Below are positions 24,179 to 28,349 of a DNA stretch of 28,349 nt, piece by piece (position 1 is the first letter of the stretch; each line of letters starts with the position of its first letter). The notes beneath the pieces were generated by a model, which was given only the letters and a program-made list of their open reading frames with translations, was not told where the DNA came from and did not search any database. Both the position numbers and the translations under genes were made by a program. The stretch spans positions 1-28,349 of the forward strand of contig JALNVF010000028.1 in the NCBI GenBank assembly GCA_023231445.1, read 5' to 3'. The DNA comes from Treponema sp. GTDB taxonomy: Bacteria; Spirochaetota; Spirochaetia; Treponematales; Treponemataceae.

Positions 24179-24719
24179 TATTTGTTCCCCCTTTCTTTAT
24201 TTTTTCATCGTCTGCAATTGATACAATAAAGGAAATAATGAGAATAATTCCACACACAACAATCGATGAATCCGCTACATTAAATGTGGGCCATCTGTCA
24301 AAACCAAGAATTCCAAAAAATTTTACATCAATAAAATCAACAACACCCTCTGCACGCACAAAACGATCAATCAAATTACCCAGACCACCACCCACAATTC
24401 CACAAATAGTCCATCTCTGGAGCTTTGTAAAACTGTCGTTTCTGAAATATATAATAAGAACAAGTACAATAACTGCAAGCGGAATTACCGCAAAAAGGAA
24501 ATGCCTGATCGTATCCGGAAGACTGTCTCCGACACTGAATGCAACTCCAGTGTTAGACACATGAACAAAGCGCAGAAGCCCACCAAAGAAAGACTTCCCG
24601 ATTGAAAACGGAGGAATTGTCTTTACAATGATAAATTTTGTTGTCTGATCAATAAGTATAACTAGTACCGTAAGCAGAAGCGGCAGTATTTTCGCCGTAA
24701 TATTTTTATTGTTTTCCAT
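24165..24719 (-). CDS. lspA: Lipoprotein signal peptidase (signal peptidase II)
   Basis: A 184-residue aspartyl protease of the inner membrane that cleaves prolipoproteins before the lipidated cysteine; it would process the TPR lipoprotein in this window. Four membrane helices are evident (about 11-32, 70-93, 103-119, 150-170). Catalytic Asp128 (GVVDFIDV) and Asp150 (FNVADSS) are present, as is the conserved GGGLGNLIDR (110-119). Slightly longer than E. coli LspA (164 residues) because of a charged C-terminal tail. No Shine-Dalgarno precedes the ATG; a TTTAAA-17-TATACT element ends 8 nt before it, suggesting a separate, leaderless transcript in addition to read-through from the Nif3-like gene 32 bp upstream. 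Confidence 0.96.
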   Translation of the reverse strand: MENNKNITAKILPLLLTVLVILIDQTTKFIIVKTIPPFSIGKSFFGGLLRFVHVSNTGVAFSVGDSLPDTIRHFLFAVIPLAVIVLVLIIYFRNDSFTKLQRWTICGIVGGGLGNLIDRFVRAEGVVDFIDVKFFGILGFDRWPTFNVADSSIVVCGIILIISFIVSIADDEKIKKGGTNNERK

Positions 24720-24727
24720 AGAATAAA

Positions 24728-24756
24728 AGTATACTGATAAATCAGAGACATTTAAA
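24728..24756 (-). promoter_or_regulatory. Predicted lspA promoter with leaderless geometry
   Basis: On the minus strand TTTAAA (24756-24751) lies 17 nt from TATACT (24733-24728), and 8 nt separate the -10 box from the lspA ATG. The -35 overlaps the stop of the Nif3-like gene. A start site 6-8 nt after the -10 box would leave a leader of 0-2 nt. Confidence 0.45.
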
Positions 24757-25519
24757 GACCAGTCGGAATGTCGATGAATACGGTCTCTATATGTTTTTCC
24801 CGCTCCAGCTTTGCCCGAACAAGGTTTACACCGACCGTCTCCGTCTGATAGTGCCCGCCCGCCAGAACGTTTATACCCGATTCTTCAGCATAATGATACT
24901 GTTCATGTTCAAATGAACCTGTTATATACACATCAAGTCCCTCAGCGGCCGCCTGCACAACATCTTCCCCTGCGCCCCCTGAAATAATACCAACTGTACG
25001 TATTTCCTTCACTCCGAAATCAAGCAGGGAAAGAGGTTTTTCACCCGGCAGCATGACATTTTCTGCAAGTTCGTTCAACGTTACAGGATGTCTGAGTACA
25101 CCTTTTACGCCGATATCCATACCCCGCCATTTCCCGAACGGTTCAATTTTTCTAAGGCCGATGCGTTCTGCCAGACCGGCATTATTTCCTACTTTTTCAT
25201 TTGCATCAAGCGGAATATGATATGCACACAACGCAATGTCATTCTTCATAAAAGCAGCAATTCGTTTATAATGATTACCGGTAAGTACACTGCAGTCACC
25301 CCAAAAAAGTCCGTGATGAACAAACAGTACCTGTGCTCCCTGTGCAGCCGCTTTTTCCGCCGACATCTCGCAGGCATCGACTGCGAACGCAGCTTTCGTT
25401 ATCTGTCTTTTATCAGGCGCACTATTCTGAATCTGAATACCATTACGGGACGGATCATTAGGAAAATTCTCGCGGTGCAGGAAAGAATTAAAGTATGAAT
25501 CAAGTTCTAAAAGCGTCAT
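24752..25519 (-). CDS. Nif3-like dinuclear metal-centre protein
   Basis: A 255-residue member of the Nif3/YbgI (DUF34/NIF3) family, of the short bacterial type without the inserted CutA-like domain. Metal ligands visible are His68-His69 in VLFVHHGLFWGD, His101 and Asp105 in YHIPLDAN, and His223 and Glu227 in AGGHYQTE. The family forms hexameric toroids with a two-metal site. A general role in metal handling or as a hydrolase is proposed, and annotation as GTP cyclohydrolase 1 type 2 is not well founded. Its ATG overlaps the TGA of the upstream membrane protein by 4 bp, implying coupled translation, and lspA follows 32 bp later. Confidence 0.92.
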   Translation of the reverse strand: MTLLELDSYFNSFLHRENFPNDPSRNGIQIQNSAPDKRQITKAAFAVDACEMSAEKAAAQGAQVLFVHHGLFWGDCSVLTGNHYKRIAAFMKNDIALCAYHIPLDANEKVGNNAGLAERIGLRKIEPFGKWRGMDIGVKGVLRHPVTLNELAENVMLPGEKPLSLLDFGVKEIRTVGIISGGAGEDVVQAAAEGLDVYITGSFEHEQYHYAEESGINVLAGGHYQTETVGVNLVRAKLEREKHIETVFIDIPTGL

Positions 25520-26553
25520 TTATTTTTTCCTTTTATAGCATCAATTGTTTTTACCACAAGATACCGCGGAATAAACAAAGTTTTATCGCGCGGCAGACCA
25601 AAACAGGCACTCACCAGCGGATCTGTCTGTTCTACAAAACCGAAACCGGCAGTGCGGTATTCCGGGATACTGTCCAGTGTAAATACTCCCTGAACACTAC
25701 CACCGGACTGCTTCATTACATCATCAGCAGCAGTATCTGCCATACCATCACTCACAATAAAAAACTTTTTACCGCTCCCGAATTCCGTGCCGGTGATGTT
25801 CATCATTGCTTTATATTCACGAATCATGCCGAATGTATAAAAATCTTTCTGTTTCAAAAACTGTTCACTGTTGTTCATATATGAAATAAGCATCGCAAAA
25901 CGCCGTATAAGATGCTGGTCGGCGATTGAATTGAACCATCTGCCGTCATTTGCGCAAAAATCACAGGTAATAACAGTATAACCTTCTCCTGCAAGCATAA
26001 TCATGTACGGTCGATAAGCAGCAGCATCACCTCGTTTATCGCTCCCGACTATCACAACAAGGTCATCAACTTTTTTTTTCGACGGTGTATAAACATAAAA
26101 CTGTGCATTTGTTTTGTCCGTATACACTGCTTCGGAAAAGCCGTCCCTAAACGAACCGGTTAATCGTTTCCTTGATTCAGTAACACCAAAATCGGAAGCT
26201 TTTATAATTACAGGAGCGTACCTGATAATTAAAAAACCTGTCAACAGAGAAGAAACGAGAATCACTACTGAAAAAATTATAAACACTGGACTGTAATGAT
26301 CTACATACAGCCGTGATGCAGAACGCGCAAGACCATGTATATTTGTAAAAAAGGCAAGAAACGAAACAGCAAGAAGCAGAACAGAAAATAAGTCCGCATT
26401 CCAAGCAATTATCTGAAGCAGAGCAACAATTACTGCAAAGGGGGCAAGAACTGCAAGTGTATCTACCCGTTCATACTTTAAAAAGAAAATTCTGCCGCTA
26501 TTAATAACAAGCAGGAACACTATAAGCATTTGACCCAAAACAGAATACGTCAT
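25516..26553 (-). CDS. Membrane protein with alpha/beta-hydrolase-like domain, unknown function
   Basis: A 345-residue protein. The N-terminal third has four hydrophobic segments (about 5-24, 32-50, 54-72, 88-112). The remaining part (about 135-340) resembles an alpha/beta-hydrolase: a strand-loop VVIVGSDKRGDAAAYRPYM, then MLAGEGYTVITCDF as in the second strand-helix unit, and FFIVSDGMADTAA at the nucleophile-elbow position. That elbow reads VSDGM rather than GxSxG, so activity is uncertain. The assignment rests on fold-like pattern only. No Shine-Dalgarno is seen, and a TTGATG-17-TACTAT element ends 5 nt before the ATG. It overlaps the Nif3-like gene by 4 bp and is the first gene of the minus-strand cluster. 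Confidence 0.78.
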   Translation of the reverse strand: MTYSVLGQMLIVFLLVINSGRIFFLKYERVDTLAVLAPFAVIVALLQIIAWNADLFSVLLLAVSFLAFFTNIHGLARSASRLYVDHYSPVFIIFSVVILVSSLLTGFLIIRYAPVIIKASDFGVTESRKRLTGSFRDGFSEAVYTDKTNAQFYVYTPSKKKVDDLVVIVGSDKRGDAAAYRPYMIMLAGEGYTVITCDFCANDGRWFNSIADQHLIRRFAMLISYMNNSEQFLKQKDFYTFGMIREYKAMMNITGTEFGSGKKFFIVSDGMADTAADDVMKQSGGSVQGVFTLDSIPEYRTAGFGFVEQTDPLVSACFGLPRDKTLFIPRYLVVKTIDAIKGKNK

Positions 26554-26558
26554 GTCTT

Positions 26559-26587
26559 ATAGTACATGAAAAAAAACAAATCATCAA
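26559..26587 (-). promoter_or_regulatory. Predicted promoter of the minus-strand cluster, leaderless geometry
   Basis: On the minus strand TTGATG (26587-26582) is 17 nt from TACTAT (26564-26559), and 5 nt (AAGAC) separate the -10 box from the ATG at 26553. There is no Shine-Dalgarno. Predicted transcription would start at or within the start codon. Confidence 0.5.
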
Positions 26588-26667
26588 TCAATAACCGCAG
26601 TACAGAAAGTCGCATTTTATTTATTACTCTTTAAAATAATGTTCCGCAGACAGAACTCAATATATGA

Positions 26668-26695
26668 TTGATGACATCTAAAGCCGTTGTATACC
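26668..26695 (+). promoter_or_regulatory. Possible distal promoter for the HDOD gene
   Basis: TTGATG (26668-26673) is followed after 16 nt by TATACC (26690-26695). The -35 hexamer lies in the second copy of the TGATTGATGA box. It would give a leader of about 110 nt. The alternative is the extended -10 at 26750-26758. Confidence 0.3.
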
Positions 26696-26749
26696 CCTTT
26701 CGTATGATTTAAATACTCGAAAACGCACCTTTATTTTATTATGTGAATG

Positions 26750-26758
26750 TGTTATATT
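26750..26758 (+). promoter_or_regulatory. Possible proximal extended -10 promoter for the HDOD gene
   Basis: TGTTATATT fits the extended -10 pattern with one mismatch in TATAAT and lies 55 nt before the ATG at 26814. No good -35 hexamer precedes it. The surroundings are AT-rich, so chance matches are likely. Confidence 0.3.
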
Positions 26759-26813
26759 ATATAGTATATACGTGTACATAATAAATAAATGTTTATAAAC
26801 GGCCGGAAAAAGT

Positions 26814-28310
26814 ATGACTAGTCAAAAAATGCCTGTTGATTTGGATAAAATAAGAATGGCGATTCGTTCAGGGATACCTCTGTCAATCACTACATATACG
26901 CTGCCACATGAAATGGAAATCTACATGAGCGACGTTCTTACCGCCTTCCTTACAGAACTCAATCAGCAGCAGATGATCCAGTATCTTAATTATTGTCTTA
27001 ATGAACTTATAACTAATGCAAAAAAAGCTAATACAAAACGAATCTATTTCAAAGAAAAGGAACTGGATATCACAAACGAGAGTGAGTACAACACCGGCAT
27101 GAAAACTTTCAAGGAAGACATGCTCAATAATATAAATTATTACATGCAGCTCCAGAAAAAAGCAGGTTTGTACGTAAAACTAATGCTGCAGATGCGCAAT
27201 AATAAAATAAAAATTGAAGTACGTAATAATTCTGCACTTACGGTTTTTGAGTATAAACGTATTCATGATAAACTCGCACGTGCTCAGCAATACACATCGA
27301 TCGAAGAAGCTCTGACGCAAATTCTGGATGAAACAGAGGGAGCCGGTCTTGGACTTGTCATAATGATTCTTATGCTCGAAAAAATCGGTCTTACTGATGA
27401 AAACTTTCAGACTCTTTGCGAAAACGGTGAAACAATTACGCGCATAATTCTCCCTCTCAGCGATGAAATGCAAAAAGAAATGGATATTGTTTCCGCAGAA
27501 TTCATTAAAACAATAGATTCTTTACCACAGTTTCCTGAAAATATTACGCGGCTCAGCCGTCTGCTCAGCGATCCTGATTCAAAGATGTCTGATATTGCAA
27601 TGCAGATCAGTAACGATGTTACTCTTACGGGAGAACTTCTGAAACTTGTCAATTCCGCAGCTTTTGCCCTTGCAAATCCGTGCTCAAGCATTGCCGATGC
27701 CGTAAAACTTGTCGGACTGCGCGGTATAAAAAACCTTTTATACAGTATAGGATCCGTCACGACATTTACAAATGTTTCAGGAAGCAAAGAAGAACTCTGG
27801 ACTCATTCATACAGGGTTGCATTCTATTCGTACAACATGGCACGTAATTTCTGTACCTCTGAACGCTCCGTCATAGATGATGCATATATATGCGGTTTAC
27901 TGCACGACATGGGCAAGATTATATTCGAAACGGCACATCCTGACTTGCTGGCAAAAATCATTCAGATATGCAAAGGAAAAGGTGTATCACAGGAGGTATT
28001 CGAAAAGCTCATTTCAGGTGTAAATCACGGAGCAATAGGTGCAAAAATCGCAGAACGGTGGAACTTTCCTGATGTTATTACAAACGTCATCCACTATCAT
28101 CATGAACCGGAAAATGCACCGAAAGATGTCCGCCGTCTTACTTCCCTTGTATACCTTTCGGATCTTATGGCCCATTACCAGCAGGAAGAAGTTGATTTCT
28201 ATCAAATAGATACGGAAGTTCTCAGAATGTTTAAAATTTCCACTGAGGATCAATTCAAAAAAATTTCCGACCGCTTGAAAAATGCGTTCGATAAAGAATC
28301 AGTCCGCTGA
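26814..28310 (+). CDS. GHKL-ATPase-like plus HDOD signalling protein
   Basis: A 498-residue cytoplasmic protein with two parts. Residues about 50-215 resemble a histidine-kinase-type ATPase domain: an N-box-like NELITNAKKAN (63-73), a weak central region (VRNNSALT, 136-143) where the DxGxG box is expected, and a clear G2-like EGAGLGL (175-181). No phosphoacceptor His domain precedes it. Residues about 225-490 are an HDOD domain, which keeps His331, His365-Asp366 in LLHDMGKI, His405, His428-430 and Asp450, so an HD metal site is possible, unlike in many HDOD proteins. No GYP motif, so it is not a c-di-GMP HD-GYP enzyme. HDOD proteins usually act as signalling adaptors. The ribosome site is weak (GGAAAAAG). 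Confidence 0.88.
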   Translation: MTSQKMPVDLDKIRMAIRSGIPLSITTYTLPHEMEIYMSDVLTAFLTELNQQQMIQYLNYCLNELITNAKKANTKRIYFKEKELDITNESEYNTGMKTFKEDMLNNINYYMQLQKKAGLYVKLMLQMRNNKIKIEVRNNSALTVFEYKRIHDKLARAQQYTSIEEALTQILDETEGAGLGLVIMILMLEKIGLTDENFQTLCENGETITRIILPLSDEMQKEMDIVSAEFIKTIDSLPQFPENITRLSRLLSDPDSKMSDIAMQISNDVTLTGELLKLVNSAAFALANPCSSIADAVKLVGLRGIKNLLYSIGSVTTFTNVSGSKEELWTHSYRVAFYSYNMARNFCTSERSVIDDAYICGLLHDMGKIIFETAHPDLLAKIIQICKGKGVSQEVFEKLISGVNHGAIGAKIAERWNFPDVITNVIHYHHEPENAPKDVRRLTSLVYLSDLMAHYQQEEVDFYQIDTEVLRMFKISTEDQFKKISDRLKNAFDKESVR

Positions 28311-28349
28311 TTCCTTCTGAATTGCTTCGATCCATTTCTGCATAAGAAT
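28299..28349 (-). CDS. Possible C-terminal end of a minus-strand gene
   Basis: On the minus strand the window edge reads as 16 codons ending in a TGA at 28301-28299: ILMQKWIEAIQKESAD. The amphipathic composition looks like a real helical C-terminus. It would overlap the end of the HDOD gene by 12 bp in convergent orientation. Too short to name or to be sure it is coding. Confidence 0.35.
   Translation of the reverse strand: MLMQKWIEAIQKESAD

Larger units (their letters stand above)
26554..26813. other. AT-rich divergent intergenic region with repeated promoter box
   Basis: This 260-bp gap is the longest stretch without a gene. It separates the divergent genes at 26553 and 26814. It holds a perfect 10-bp inverted repeat, TCATCAATCA (26581-26590) and TGATTGATGA (26665-26674), each containing a TTGATG -35-like hexamer facing outward towards its gene. 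Nearer the plus-strand gene is a very AT-rich stretch (26731-26800). No open frame with a ribosome site and no tRNA were seen. Confidence 0.6.

Noticed and set aside
1..28349. CRISPR arrays, transposases, integrases, att sites, tRNA or rRNA genes
   Set aside because: No regularly spaced direct repeats, no mobile-element proteins and no tRNA-like cloverleaf were noticed on either strand.

Overview
The window looks like a piece of a spirochaete chromosome, most likely a Treponema or close relative. This is inferred from moderately AT-rich DNA, AGGAGG-type ribosome sites, and protein content: a TPR lipoprotein, a PPX/GppA-HD protein, PPK1, a TraB/PrgY protein, a DUF1538/P-II pair, luxS and an HDOD protein. 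Several large proteins match no family I recognise. No tRNA, rRNA, CRISPR array, insertion sequence or phage gene was seen. Coding density is very high; the longest gene-free stretch is 26554-26813.

Layout. 1-1656 (minus): manA followed by a SIMPL-domain protein cut by the window edge. 1780-5237 (plus): two translationally coupled ABC exporter half-transporters whose NBD motifs predict one working and one degenerate ATP site. 5257-10386 (minus): a polyphosphate operon, with a clan GH-L type glycosidase-like protein, then a PPX/GppA-HD protein, then PPK1. 10492-12858 (plus): the most unusual gene, a GatB-like protein fused to an asparaginase/GatD-like domain, with catalytic residues replaced in both halves. 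12890-14758 (minus): a large membrane-anchored protein of unknown function. 14838-17524 (plus): a TPR lipoprotein coupled to a TraB/PrgY membrane protein. 17550-19250 (minus): a 566-residue unknown protein with its own good promoter. 19297-26553 (minus): a long co-directional run, in transcription order a membrane protein with a hydrolase-like domain, Nif3-like, lspA, a small membrane protein, mtnN, luxS, a duplicated DUF1538 membrane protein, a duplicated P-II-like protein, and birA. 26814-28310 (plus): a GHKL-ATPase-like plus HDOD regulatory protein. The last 51 bases may hold the C-terminus of another minus-strand gene.

How the genes fit together. mtnN and luxS carry out successive steps of S-adenosylhomocysteine recycling and would make the AI-2 precursor. 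PPK1 and the PPX-like protein make and probably degrade polyphosphate or related (p)ppGpp-type signals. The DUF1538 and P-II-like genes overlap by 4 bp and both show internal duplication, suggesting a membrane protein with a cytosolic P-II-like regulator. The two ABC genes almost certainly form a heterodimer.

The main observations for follow-up are the doubly degenerate GatB-asparaginase fusion, three genes without a Shine-Dalgarno whose promoter -10 boxes sit 5-8 nt from the start codon (predicted leaderless mRNAs), a candidate operator overlapping the start site of the glycosidase-polyphosphate operon, and a glycosidase-like protein lacking the expected general-acid aspartate.
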